NCBI RefSeq assembly: GCF_000058485.1
Contig: NC_008278.1
Coordinates: forward strand, 3,900,962-3,964,961
Direction of reading: 5' to 3'
Origin: Frankia alni ACN14a
GTDB lineage: Bacteria; Actinomycetota; Actinomycetes; Frankiales; Frankiaceae
Length of the DNA: 64,000 bases
Below are positions 1-8,304 of the stretch, one piece after another. Positions within the stretch are counted from its first letter, which is position 1; every line of letters begins with the position of its first letter. Position numbers and translations under genes: made by a program. Under the pieces are notes generated by a model, which did no database searches, had not been told where the DNA came from, and was given only the letters and a program-made list of their open reading frames with translations.

Positions 1-1164
1 CGCCTTGCCGTTGGCCGAGAACGGGAACTTGGCGACCTTCACGTCGTAGCCGGCGTCGCGGGCCTGCGCCTCGGTGTAGCCGAAGCTGGCGACCTGCGGC
101 TGGCAGTACGTCGCCCGCGGGATCATCACGTAGTCCAGCGGGTAGGTCTCGGCGTCGCCGATCGTCTCCGCGGCGATGATGCCCATGGCCTCGGCGGCGT
201 GGGCGAGCATGAGCTTGGCCGTCACGTCGCCGATGGCGAAGATGTGCGGGACGTTGGTGCGGCAGTAGCCGTCGACGTCGATGGCGCCGCGCTCGGTCAG
301 CGCCACGCCGGTGTTCTCCAGCCCGTAGCCGGTGACGTTCGGCCCGAAGCCGATCGCCTGGAGCACCTTCTCCGTCTCCAGCACCTTCGACACGCCGTCG
401 GAGCCGGTCACGGTGACCTTCACCGTGTCGCCGGAGTCGTCGATCGAGTCGACCCGGGTCGAGGTCAGGATCGTGATGCCGGCCTTCTTGTAGTGCTTGG
501 CGAGTTCGGCGGAGACCTCGGCGTCCTCCAGCGGCACCACCCGGTCGAGGAACTCGACGATCGTGACGTCGACGCCGTAGTTGCGCAGCACATAGCCGAA
601 CTCGACGCCGATCGCCCCGGCGCCCGCGATGACGATGCTGCGCGGCAGTTCGGAGCTGAGGATCTGCTGCTCGTAGGTGACCACCCGCTCGGACAGCGAC
701 GTGCCCGGCAGCAGTCGCGGCGTGGCGCCGGCGGCGATGATGACGTGGTCGAAGGTCACCGTGCTGGTCGCGCCGTCCGCGCCGGTGACCGACAGGGTGT
801 GGTCGTCGACGAACGTGCCGCGCCCGGAGTACTCGGTGATGTTGTTCTTCTTCATCAGGAAGTGGACGCCCTTGACCCGGCCGTCCGCGACCTTCCGGCT
901 GCGTTGGAACGCCGCGCCGTAGTCGACCGTGATCGATCCGTCGACGGAGATGCCGAACGTCTTGGCCTCGTGGGTGAGGGTGTGCACGAGCTCGGCGTTG
1001 CGCAGCAGCGCCTTCGACGGGATGCAGCCCACGTTCAGGCACACCCCGCCCCAGTACCGCTCCTCGACCACGGCCGTGGTCAGACCGAGCTGGGCGGCCC
1101 GGATCGCGGCCACATACCCGCCCGGACCCGCACCGAGCACCACTACGTCGAAATGTTCGCTCAC
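1..1164 (-). CDS. lpdA: Dihydrolipoamide dehydrogenase (E3), C-terminus cut by window edge
   Basis: FAD-dependent pyridine nucleotide-disulfide oxidoreductase that reoxidises lipoyl groups of 2-oxoacid dehydrogenase complexes in the cytoplasm. From a GTG start at 1164 the protein opens with an FAD-binding motif GAGPGG (residues 11-16). The redox-active disulfide motif CLNVGC follows, with cysteines at 42 and 47, then the IPSK signature. An NAD-binding Rossmann region and the start of the dimerisation region come next. About 388 residues are visible; the family is usually about 460, so roughly the last 70 residues, including the catalytic His-Glu, lie beyond base 1. No E1 or E2 partner gene is in the window. 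Identification is secure from the paired-cysteine motif and overall layout. Confidence 0.95.
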   Translation of the reverse strand, partial: MSEHFDVVVLGAGPGGYVAAIRAAQLGLTTAVVEERYWGGVCLNVGCIPSKALLRNAELVHTLTHEAKTFGISVDGSITVDYGAAFQRSRKVADGRVKGVHFLMKKNNITEYSGRGTFVDDHTLSVTGADGATSTVTFDHVIIAAGATPRLLPGTSLSERVVTYEQQILSSELPRSIVIAGAGAIGVEFGYVLRNYGVDVTIVEFLDRVVPLEDAEVSAELAKHYKKAGITILTSTRVDSIDDSGDTVKVTVTGSDGVSKVLETEKVLQAIGFGPNVTGYGLENTGVALTERGAIDVDGYCRTNVPHIFAIGDVTAKLMLAHAAEAMGIIAAETIGDAETYPLDYVMIPRATYCQPQVASFGYTEAQARDAGYDVKVAKFPFSANGKA

Positions 1165-1242
1165 AAGGGCAGCGTAACGATGCCGGCCGGCCCCCGGATT
1201 CCCGCCCACCCGGCGTTCGGTCACACCCGTCGGCCGCCCGGG

Positions 1243-2029
1243 TCAGCCATCCTCGGCGGCTCGTCCGGGAAGCGCGAGGGCGGGCAGCAGCCCGACCAGG
1301 ATGCTGGCGATCAGCAGCCAGAACGTGTGCGCGAAGGCGACGTGGGTCGGCGCCCCGGGGGAGCCGAGCTGGCCGGCGAGGAGCGTCGTGACTCCGGCGA
1401 CGCCGAGAGCGCCGCCGAGCTGGATCAGGATCCGGCTCGCCCCGCTGGCGTGGCCGATCTCGTGGCGGCTCAGGCCGTGGTAGGCCGCTGCGAGGGTGAG
1501 GACCGTGACGATGCCGATTCCCGCGCCGCGCACGAGCAGGCCGGCCGCGAGCAGTACTGCGTCGGCCGGCCCGTCGGTGACGCCGAAGGGAAGGGTGCCG
1601 GCGGCGGCCAGGGCGAGCCCGGCCAGCACCACTGTCCGGGTACCCAGCCGCGAGGTCAGTCGCCTGCTGGCGGAACGGGCGGCGAACGCGCCGACTCCCT
1701 GCAGGGCGAGCACCGTGCCGGTGGCGAGTGGGAAGTAGCCGACGACCTGGAGGTAGCGCGGCCATCCAGACCTGGCGTCCGCCGCAGCGGCGCACGGCCC
1801 AGCCGGTGCCGGGGATGGCGACGGCGGCGGCCATCGCGTAGCCCGTCACTACCCAGCCGATGGTCGTGACCGACACGTCGAAGGCGGTGGCGAGGCGATC
1901 GAGGGCGACGTTGACGATGGTGCTGTCGAGCAGCGGCAGCACGGCGCCGAGCAGCAGTGCGGCGACCAGGCGACTGTCGGCCTTCCCCGGCTCCGCCGTC
2001 ACCAGCGGCGGGCTGGCCTGCTGGACCAT
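1243..2029 (-). pseudogene. DHA2/EmrB-type MFS drug transporter, internally deleted and out of frame
   Basis: From ATG 2029 the reading frame gives a typical DHA2 N-terminus (LLDSTIVNVAL, then IGWVVTGYAMA) for about 90 residues, ending near 1760 at RQVWMAAL. The frame then changes. The sequence resumes as RYLQVVGYFPLATG and runs to the stop at 1243, which matches the C-terminal third of the same family (GLLVRGAGIG and later helices). A complete member is about 470 residues with 14 membrane segments. Roughly 200 central residues are missing, so a deletion near 1755-1765 both removed the middle and shifted the frame. It is divergent from the MarR gene at 2131, which was probably its regulator. 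The transporter is almost certainly non-functional. Confidence 0.8.
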
Positions 2030-2050
2030 GGCGACTCCCCGCGACGTGTC

Positions 2051-2117
2051 TGCACGTTCGGGCGTGCAAATCGCACGCTTCGAGGGGAGGCTAGCCGATT
2101 CCCGTGCGACTTGCACG
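2051..2117. promoter_or_regulatory. Repeated MarR-type operators CGTGC-N5-GCACG
   Basis: Two perfect inverted repeats of identical design lie between the divergent transporter remnant and marR: CGTGC-AAATC-GCACG at 2063-2077 and CGTGC-GACTT-GCACG at 2103-2117. Their centres are 40 bp apart, about four helical turns. A third overlapping palindrome, TGCACG-N6-CGTGCA, spans 2051-2068. Site 2 ends 13 bp before the marR start, where it would block transcription or early elongation. Autoregulation by the adjacent MarR protein is inferred from position and symmetry. Confidence 0.7.
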
Positions 2118-2130
2118 CTAACCTGGGCGA

Positions 2131-2577
2131 GTGGAGACGGAACGCGGAGAACGCCTCGAGGCAGCCCTCGGTGAGCTGCTCCAGCGGCGGACGAGGCTCG
2201 GGTTGTATGCCGACCTCGTCGCCGGGATCGGCCGCGGGCTCGACATCTCGTCGTATCCGCTGCTCAGCGGACTGGCCAGGATGGGCCCGGCGAACGCGGT
2301 GCAGCTCGGTCGGGAGATCGGCCTGGACCGGTCGGGTACCAGCAGGTATGCCAGCCGGCTGGAGGCCGGGGGCCTGCTGCGGCGCAGTCCCGACCCGGAC
2401 GCGCGCGGCACCCTGCTCAGCCTCACCGAGGACGGCGAGGAGGTGGTCGGCCTGCTGCGCCGGCGTCTCGCCGAGCTGCTCGGCCGCCGCCTGGTCGGCT
2501 GGTCGGCGCCCGAGGCCGAGGCCTTCGTCGCCGGGTTGGAGCGCTTCGTCTGGGAGCTGCGCGACGAGCTCGGATGA
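2131..2577 (+). CDS. MarR-family transcriptional regulator
   Basis: A 148-residue winged-helix repressor of the MarR family, GTG start at 2131. The N-terminal dimerisation helix is followed by the helix-turn-helix (NAVQLGREIGLDRSGTSRY, about residues 54-72) and a wing containing the PDPDARGTLLSLTEDG stretch that is typical of MarR wings. The C-terminal helix completes the dimer interface. It is transcribed away from a decayed multidrug MFS gene, with two identical palindromes in the gap, so it most likely repressed that efflux gene and itself. The regulator looks intact although its presumed target is broken. The inducing ligand cannot be read from sequence. Confidence 0.88.
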   Translation: METERGERLEAALGELLQRRTRLGLYADLVAGIGRGLDISSYPLLSGLARMGPANAVQLGREIGLDRSGTSRYASRLEAGGLLRRSPDPDARGTLLSLTEDGEEVVGLLRRRLAELLGRRLVGWSAPEAEAFVAGLERFVWELRDELG

Positions 2578-2605
2578 GTGGGTCGCCGCCGTGTGCGCGG
2601 GTGGA

Positions 2606-3427
2606 TCAGGCGCTGAGCAGCTTCTCGGTGATCTGGTGGAGGCGGGCCGCGTCATCGCGGTCGAAGTACGGGGTGTCCACGTCGAGGCGCCTGCCCTCCA
2701 CGAAGGCGCTCAGGGGCTCGGCCGGGGGACGGTCGAGGCAGGGCAGAATCTGGTCGATGCTCTGGGCCACCGACTTGCCGGACACCTTCAGCCCGGCGAC
2801 CTGCGCGGCGGTGACCCGGTCGTACTCCCCGGCGAAGCTGGTCGACACGACGCCCGGATGGAACAGGATGTACCTGATCCGGCTGTCCGGGTGCACGGTG
2901 GCGAATCCGGCGCCCAGCAGGTCGTTGAGCCGACCGCCGTGGCCCAGTGCCCCCGTTCCGAGGTAGTGCCGGCGCAGCTGCAGGTCGTCCCACTGGACCG
3001 GTCCCGTTCCCCCCGGCCCCGCGACGTTGAGGACGATCGGTGTCTCGGCGCGTTCCTGCGACGCCGCCAGCCCGTGGCTGAGCAGGAAGCGGCTCAGGTA
3101 GAACAGCGCGAAATTGCTTTCCAGGCCCTCGGGCGTCTCCGTGCGCACCGACCGGTGGTAGCGCGCACCCAGCACCAGGACGTCGACAGCGGGGAAGACC
3201 CGACCGATCTCCTCGAGCAGCCGGGTGTTCTCGCTGATCAGACTCAGATCCGCCCGCACGAAGTGGGCCCGGTCGCCGGCGCCGAGCTCGCGTGCGGCGT
3301 CGAGGAACCGCTGACCCTTCTCGGCGCTCTGGCCCACGACGAGCACGGCGTGGCCACGGTGGAGATGGACGTCCGCCAGGGCCCGACCGATGCCGTCGGT
3401 TCCGCCGGTGATCACCATCGTCCTCAT
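2606..3427 (-). CDS. SDR-fold oxidoreductase with atypical active site
   Basis: A 273-residue Rossmann-fold protein, ATG at 3427 with GGAGAGGGG about 6 bases upstream. The cofactor-binding TGGTDGIG motif is at residues 7-14 and VDVLVLGA takes the place of the usual NNAG strand. The usual Ser and Tyr-x-x-x-Lys catalytic residues are not evident. Where NVSS would stand the sequence is NVAG, and the expected YxxxK region reads HGGRLND. It may therefore bind NAD(P) without classical dehydrogenase chemistry, or use a shifted residue set. It lies downstream of, and on the same strand as, the MarR gene at 3550-4068, which probably controls it. Substrate unknown. Confidence 0.8.
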   Translation of the reverse strand: MRTMVITGGTDGIGRALADVHLHRGHAVLVVGQSAEKGQRFLDAARELGAGDRAHFVRADLSLISENTRLLEEIGRVFPAVDVLVLGARYHRSVRTETPEGLESNFALFYLSRFLLSHGLAASQERAETPIVLNVAGPGGTGPVQWDDLQLRRHYLGTGALGHGGRLNDLLGAGFATVHPDSRIRYILFHPGVVSTSFAGEYDRVTAAQVAGLKVSGKSVAQSIDQILPCLDRPPAEPLSAFVEGRRLDVDTPYFDRDDAARLHQITEKLLSA

Positions 3428-3549
3428 CGCGTCCCCTCTCCGGCTGCGCCCATCGCCTTCCCGACAATTTTGATGAATAAAAGCATCCCGGCCCGACGTC
3501 GTGCAACCGTGCCGGTCATCGGACCGCGCAACCGTGGACGACGCGCAGG

Positions 3550-4068
3550 TCAGGCCGGGGACGACCCGCCGCCGGCACCGTCGATCACGCCCTGGCGCAT
3601 GTGGGTCTGGACCTGCAGCAGGACCCGCGCCGCCTGGTCGAGGTCGACCGTCCCGGTCTGGGCGAAGACCTCGCCGAGCAGCTCGCGGCGGGCCAGTCGT
3701 ACCCGGCGCACCACCTCGCGCCCCTTCGCGGTGATGATGATCACGGCCACCCGGCGGTCCTGCGCGTCGGCGAGCCGCTCCACCAGGTGGTCGCGGCGCA
3801 GCGCGCGCAGCTGGAGCGAGACGGTGGAGATGTCGATGTGCAGGCACGAGGCGATGTCCGAGACCCGCATGGGCCCGGCGGCGTCGAAGTGCTCCAGCAG
3901 CCGCAGCTCGCTGGCGGACAGCTCGCAGCCGGACCGCCGCGTCACCTGCAGCCGGATGTGCCTGCTCTCGCTCCAGCGCACCAGGGCCGACAGCGCCACC
4001 TCGAGGCGGGCCAACGGCGAGTCGCCGGCCTCGTCGTGCCCGGAGGGGGTCGCCGGGGCTGCGTCCAT
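3550..4068 (-). CDS. MarR-family transcriptional regulator
   Basis: A 172-residue MarR-type winged-helix protein. The DNA-binding part reads MRVSDIASCLHIDISTVSLQLRAL (given here only as a guide, about residues 67-90) and is followed by the wing with DAQDRRVAVIIITAKG. A longer than usual N-terminus and a Gly/Ser-rich tail flank the conserved core. ATG at 4068. The SDR gene lies 122 bases downstream on the same strand, so the two may form one transcription unit. Nothing indicates the ligand. Confidence 0.87.
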   Translation of the reverse strand: MDAAPATPSGHDEAGDSPLARLEVALSALVRWSESRHIRLQVTRRSGCELSASELRLLEHFDAAGPMRVSDIASCLHIDISTVSLQLRALRRDHLVERLADAQDRRVAVIIITAKGREVVRRVRLARRELLGEVFAQTGTVDLDQAARVLLQVQTHMRQGVIDGAGGGSSPA

Positions 4069-4110
4069 CCCGCCACGCTACCGGCACCGCGAGGGTGGCT
4101 CGTCCCACCT

Positions 4111-4198
4111 CGCCTTCTCACGGCGCATCCGCACGGCGCCTCTCACTGTGCATCCGCACGGCGCCTCTCACGGCGCCTCTCACGGCGCATCCGCACGA
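4111..4198. repeat. Imperfect 25-bp tandem repeat
   Basis: Head-to-tail units beginning CGCCTCTCACGG and ending CATCCGCACGG occupy 4111-4136 (one extra T), 4137-4161, 4162-4173 (truncated to 12 bases) and 4174-4198. The array sits upstream of the minus-strand marR start and of the plus-strand acyltransferase. It is not part of any convincing reading frame. Unit number is probably variable between strains. Confidence 0.75.
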
Positions 4199-4624
4199 CG
4201 CACCATGGCCACGCACCATCGCGACGCATCTTCACGACGGCCACCTCGCAAGGGTCCGGGTATCCCCCGATCGCACCGGCCAGGAATGGGCACGCGTCTA
4301 TCGAGGGAATTCGTGTAACCCCGGTCGCGGTAGCACCGTAGCCCATTCGTGTTGATGTCCCGGCCCGGTGTCGGTACCGTTCCGGACCCGCGCCCACCTG
4401 CATTTATCGTGCTGGTCGTGCCCTCCGGCGGGATCGTTCTCGCCCATCCTGCCCATCCGTGTGGAGACGTACGACACAAGGCTGGATGGGCTGATCGGCC
4501 CGCGGATAAACAGGTACATGGGTACAGGTATCCACGACGCATCCGTGCGTCGATCTGCTAACATTGTTGATCGCGTTGTCAAGGCCTGCACCCAATGCCC
4601 GGCGACGGGCTGGGGGCGCGCCTG
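4199..4624. other. Gene-free leader of the acyltransferase with a short palindrome
   Basis: No convincing coding sequence is present. The stretch is less GC-biased than its surroundings in places. At 4535-4552 there is a perfect inverted repeat CGACGCA-TCCG-TGCGTCG, about 73 bases before the acyltransferase start. It could be an operator or an mRNA hairpin. Nothing else is recognisable. Confidence 0.4.
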
Positions 4625-6043
4625 ATGACCCTCCTCGACACGGTCTCGAAGACCGGCTACAACCGGGCGTTCGCCCGCCCGCTGACCGCGGGGGACCGCG
4701 CCTATCTTGCCTTCCACCGGCTCAATCCCGGTGAATACCAGGATGTCGGCGCGGTGCTGTTCCTCGACGGGCCGGTGGAGCTGACGGACCTGCGGGCCCA
4801 CGTCGCCGAACGGCTGCGGGCACCACGGGCGCGGATGCTGACCGACCGGTTGGAGACGGTCACGGTCCGCCCGGCCGACCGCCGCTCCACGGTGCACGAG
4901 ACCCACTGGGTCAGCGACCCGGAGATGAAGGTCGACGAGCGCGTCGTCGCCATGGAGCTGCCGAGTGCCGCGGAGGTCGCCGGCCTGCTCGGCGGCGACG
5001 CGATCGGTGACCGGCGCATCCGTGCCGCCATCGACGCGATCGCCAGGCGTCCCGTCGACACCAGCGCCCAGCCGTGGATGCTCTATCTGCTGTGCGAGCG
5101 GGGGACCGCGGGCGCCGTGGTCGTCTACCGGACCAGCCACATCGCCCAGGACGGCGCGGCCCTCTACCGGTCGCTGCACCTGCTGTTCGGTGGCGAGGAC
5201 GAGCCCGACCTGGGACTGCCCGCGTCGATTCCCCGTCCGCAGGCCGGCGACTACCTGCGTTTCGTCAGCCGGGGTCTGAGCTGCCTGTCGCCGACGCGCG
5301 TCCTGGACGCCTGGGGCGGTCAGCCGGTGGGTCCGGCGCGCCACACCTGGATCACCACCGAGCTCGGGCCGATGCGGGACGTCGCCCGCCGGCACGACGC
5401 CTCGGTCAACGACGTTTACCTGGCCGCCCTCGCCGGGGCGGTGCGATCGTGGTCGCTGCCGGAGTGGCGGGAGGACTCCCGGCCCGTCCACGCGCTGATG
5501 CCCGTCAGTATCCGCATCGCCGCCGACCAGAACGTGCTGTCGAACTACACCTCGGGAGTGCGGATCGCGCTGCCGTGCGGAGAACCGGAGCCGGCCCGGC
5601 GGCTGGCCCGTATCGCCAAGGTGACCCGTCGACTCAAGGAGGGCGGGATGGGCGTGGTGGAGCATCACCACTTCCCCGCCGTGGCGGCGCGGGCCACCCC
5701 CCGCATGCTGTCGTATGCGGCGAGCTTCGGGGGTCGCACCCGGGAGCTGGCCATGGTGGCGACCAACGCCCGCACGATCCGCGGGCCGCTGGCCGTCGCC
5801 GGACGCACGGTCACCGACCTGATCGGCACGGGGCCGCTGCTCGTCGGACGCCAGCACCTGTCGGTGGCGCTGTTCGGTCTTGGGGACCGCATCGGGATCA
5901 CGTTCGCGGCCAGCGACAGTGTGCCGAACCACGAGCGTCTCGCCCAGTTGTGGCTGGCGGAGCTCACCGAGCTCGGCCGATCGACGCCGCCCGGCGGCGT
6001 GCGGGTGCCGGTTCAGCGCGACGCGGGGCCGCGGGCCCGGTAG
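4625..6043 (+). CDS. WS/DGAT-like acyltransferase (wax ester synthase/diacylglycerol acyltransferase family)
   Basis: About 472 residues, the usual length for bacterial WS/DGAT proteins that acylate alcohols or diacylglycerol with acyl-CoA for storage lipid. The condensation-like N-terminal domain carries HIAQDG (residues 172-177), corresponding to the catalytic HHxxxDG motif. The second His and the DG are kept, but the first His is Ser. The C-terminal part contains NDVYLAAL and PVSIR, as in the DUF1298 half. I chose the ATG at 4625 because GGGGGCG lies upstream. An in-frame ATG at 4595 would add ten residues. It stands alone between divergent neighbours. Family assignment is firm; substrate is not. 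Confidence 0.82.
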   Translation: MTLLDTVSKTGYNRAFARPLTAGDRAYLAFHRLNPGEYQDVGAVLFLDGPVELTDLRAHVAERLRAPRARMLTDRLETVTVRPADRRSTVHETHWVSDPEMKVDERVVAMELPSAAEVAGLLGGDAIGDRRIRAAIDAIARRPVDTSAQPWMLYLLCERGTAGAVVVYRTSHIAQDGAALYRSLHLLFGGEDEPDLGLPASIPRPQAGDYLRFVSRGLSCLSPTRVLDAWGGQPVGPARHTWITTELGPMRDVARRHDASVNDVYLAALAGAVRSWSLPEWREDSRPVHALMPVSIRIAADQNVLSNYTSGVRIALPCGEPEPARRLARIAKVTRRLKEGGMGVVEHHHFPAVAARATPRMLSYAASFGGRTRELAMVATNARTIRGPLAVAGRTVTDLIGTGPLLVGRQHLSVALFGLGDRIGITFAASDSVPNHERLAQLWLAELTELGRSTPPGGVRVPVQRDAGPRAR

Positions 6044-6175
6044 GTCTGGTGTGTGTGGCCCGCATCCCCGCCGCCGGGATGCGGGCGCTTCCTGGGGCGG
6101 GCGTGCGCGGCGTGTCGGCACATGCCCGCCCCTGGAAGCGAGGGCGGCGCGACGGCGGCCGACGCGCCCGGGCCG

Positions 6176-7789
6176 CTACGCGGACCCGGCCCTCCCGGGA
6201 GATGCCAGGGCCGCGCCCGGCAGCCCGGACCGGTCCGCGCCGCCGGCACGGGTCGGCTCGTCGGGGTACGGCTCGCCGCCGTTCTCACCCTTCTCACCCT
6301 TCTCACCGGCCGCGGCGTCGACGTCGGCGTCGGCGGCGTCGGGGGCGGCGGTGAGCGGAGCGGCGATGTCCTCCAGGGAACGGCCGGCCGCGTCCACGCC
6401 GAACAGCAGCTCGGCGACACCGCCGACCGCCATCACCGCCGCGCCGACGAGGAAACCGACCATCACCGGCCCGGTGCGGCCGGTGTCGATGAGGTGACCG
6501 AACAGCAGCGGGCCGGTGATGCCGCCGACGGCGGTGCCCACGGCGTAGAAGAACGCGATCGCCAGCGCCCGGGTCTCCATCGGGAAGATCTCGCTGACCG
6601 TCAGGTACGCCGAACTCGCCCCCGCCGAGGCGAAGAAGAACGTGACCGCCACCAGCAGCAGGAACGTCCACGCGGTCAGCGCGCCGCCGGCGAACAGCAC
6701 GGCGAGCAGCACCGCCAGCGCGGCCGCGGCCAGATAGGTCGCCGCGATCATCGGTTTGCGTCCGACGGTGTCGAACAGCCGGCCGAGCAGCAGCGGGCCG
6801 GCGCAGTTGCCCAGGGCGTAGACGACGAGGAACACCGGCACCGCCGACGAGCTCACCCCGTAGAACGTCGTCAGCATCGTGCCCAGGTCGAAGGTGAACG
6901 CGTTGTAGAGAAAGGCCTGGCCGACGAACAGCGCCAGTCCCAGTACCGCGCGGCGGGGATAGGTGCGAAACGCCGTCGAGGCGATCGTCCGCAGCGGGAT
7001 GACCGTGCGCTGGCGGACGGTGATCTGCCTGTCCGGGCTGGCGAGCCGGGTGCCCGTCTCGGCCTCGACGGTGTGTTCGATGTCGCCGACGATCCGTTCG
7101 GCGTCGTCGGCGTGGCCGTGGATGAACAGCCAGCGCGGGCTTTCCGGCACGTGCCGGCGCACGACGAGGATGACCAGTCCGAGCACTGCGCCGAGGCCGA
7201 AGCTGAGCCGCCAGCCGATCTCGGTCGGGAAGAGGCGCTCGGACAGGAAGAACACGGTCAGCGCCGAGCCCGCCGCGGAACCCAGCCAGTAGGAGCCGTT
7301 GATGAGCAGGTCGACCCGTCCCCGCACCCGCGCCGGGATCAGCTCGTCGACCGCCGAGTTGATGGCCGCGTATTCACCGCCGATTCCGGCGCCGGTGAGG
7401 AACCGGGTCAGGAAGAAGAACCACGGCGCCCACGAGAACGCGGTCGCCGTCGTCGCCACGATGTAGACGCCCAGGGTCAGCAAGAACAGCTTTTTCCGGC
7501 CGAAACGGTCGGTGAGCTGACCGAAGAACAAGGCGCCCAGGCAGCTGCCGAGCACGTAGATCGCGGCCGCGGTGCCGATGTCGGAGGCGGACAGCGAGAT
7601 TCCGCTGCCCGATTCGGTGAGCCGCGAACCCACCGCGCCCACCATCGTCACCTCGAGCCCGTCGAGGATCCACACCGTTCCCAGCCCGATGACGATCATC
7701 CAGTGGAACCGGGCCCAGGGAAGACGGTCGAGTCGGGCCGGAATCGCCGTGCGGATCGTCCCCAACCCGCCGCTGTCCTTGCCGGGCAT
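6176..7789 (-). CDS. MFS metabolite:H+ symporter, sugar-porter type
   Basis: A 537-residue membrane transporter with 12 predicted helices, ATG at 7789 preceded by GGAGG. The motif GQLTDRFGRKK (residues 90-100) between helices 2 and 3 is the MFS signature. PESPRWL (215-221) is the sugar-porter landmark at the end of helix 6. The central cytosolic loop is long and charged. The C-terminal tail is hydrophilic with an AAGEKGEKGENGG stretch encoded by a short repeat. The protein is a predicted inner-membrane importer of an organic solute; exact substrate unknown. No adjacent catabolic enzyme gives a clue. Confidence 0.88.
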   Translation of the reverse strand: MPGKDSGGLGTIRTAIPARLDRLPWARFHWMIVIGLGTVWILDGLEVTMVGAVGSRLTESGSGISLSASDIGTAAAIYVLGSCLGALFFGQLTDRFGRKKLFLLTLGVYIVATTATAFSWAPWFFFLTRFLTGAGIGGEYAAINSAVDELIPARVRGRVDLLINGSYWLGSAAGSALTVFFLSERLFPTEIGWRLSFGLGAVLGLVILVVRRHVPESPRWLFIHGHADDAERIVGDIEHTVEAETGTRLASPDRQITVRQRTVIPLRTIASTAFRTYPRRAVLGLALFVGQAFLYNAFTFDLGTMLTTFYGVSSSAVPVFLVVYALGNCAGPLLLGRLFDTVGRKPMIAATYLAAAALAVLLAVLFAGGALTAWTFLLLVAVTFFFASAGASSAYLTVSEIFPMETRALAIAFFYAVGTAVGGITGPLLFGHLIDTGRTGPVMVGFLVGAAVMAVGGVAELLFGVDAAGRSLEDIAAPLTAAPDAADADVDAAAGEKGEKGENGGEPYPDEPTRAGGADRSGLPGAALASPGRAGSA

Positions 7790-7989
7790 GCCACCTCCAC
7801 ACCGTCGCGGTTGCGTGCGCGCCGTCCGCCGCCGCCGGTTCCGACCGCCCCTGCCGGCCCCGCGGATGACGTTGGCCTTCGGCTCTCTGCCCGCTTCCGC
7901 CGCCGATATCCCACGCTCCGCCGACCAGGCACCGCGGTCGGGAAGGCACCGCCGTCTAGTGATCATCGCCGTCGAGAAGCACCGCGGTC

Positions 7990-8175
7990 GTGCAGATCTT
8001 CGATGCCATCGGTGGGATCTTCGACGACACCGCCGGGCGGATCGTCGCCATCGTCCTCGCCGTGGCCAGTGGAATCTTCGTGCTGGCCGGCGGAGACCAC
8101 CGCCGCCATCCGCAGCCCGACGGCCGCGGGCCCGCGGCGGGCGGTGAGCGGGACGGGCCGCCCGAGGTGGTGTGA
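7990..8175 (+). CDS. Small single-span membrane protein, hypothetical
   Basis: A possible 61-residue product from GTG 7990. Residues about 17-35 (GRIVAIVLAVASGIFVLAG) form one hydrophobic helix, followed by a polar Gly/Pro/His-rich tail. It lies between divergent genes, 200 bases upstream of the MFS start. I do not recognise a family and no good ribosome binding site is visible, so it may not be translated. Confidence 0.3.
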   Translation: MQIFDAIGGIFDDTAGRIVAIVLAVASGIFVLAGGDHRRHPQPDGRGPAAGGERDGPPEVV

Positions 8176-8304
8176 AGGGACCCTGACCGGGCCGGCGGGT
8201 CGTGCAAGCTGCGACGATGAGGGCCGGAACTCCCGCGTCGTCGATGCGCGGGCCGCCTGGCGGAGTGGGCCGCGGACGGCGGGGGAGGGCGAGGGAGGTG
8301 CGCG

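Noticed and set aside
199-1869. Long plus-strand open frame across lpd and the MFS remnant
   Set aside because: It is the antisense shadow of GC-rich genes: extreme Arg/Asp/Gly composition, no family, and it crosses two unrelated genes.
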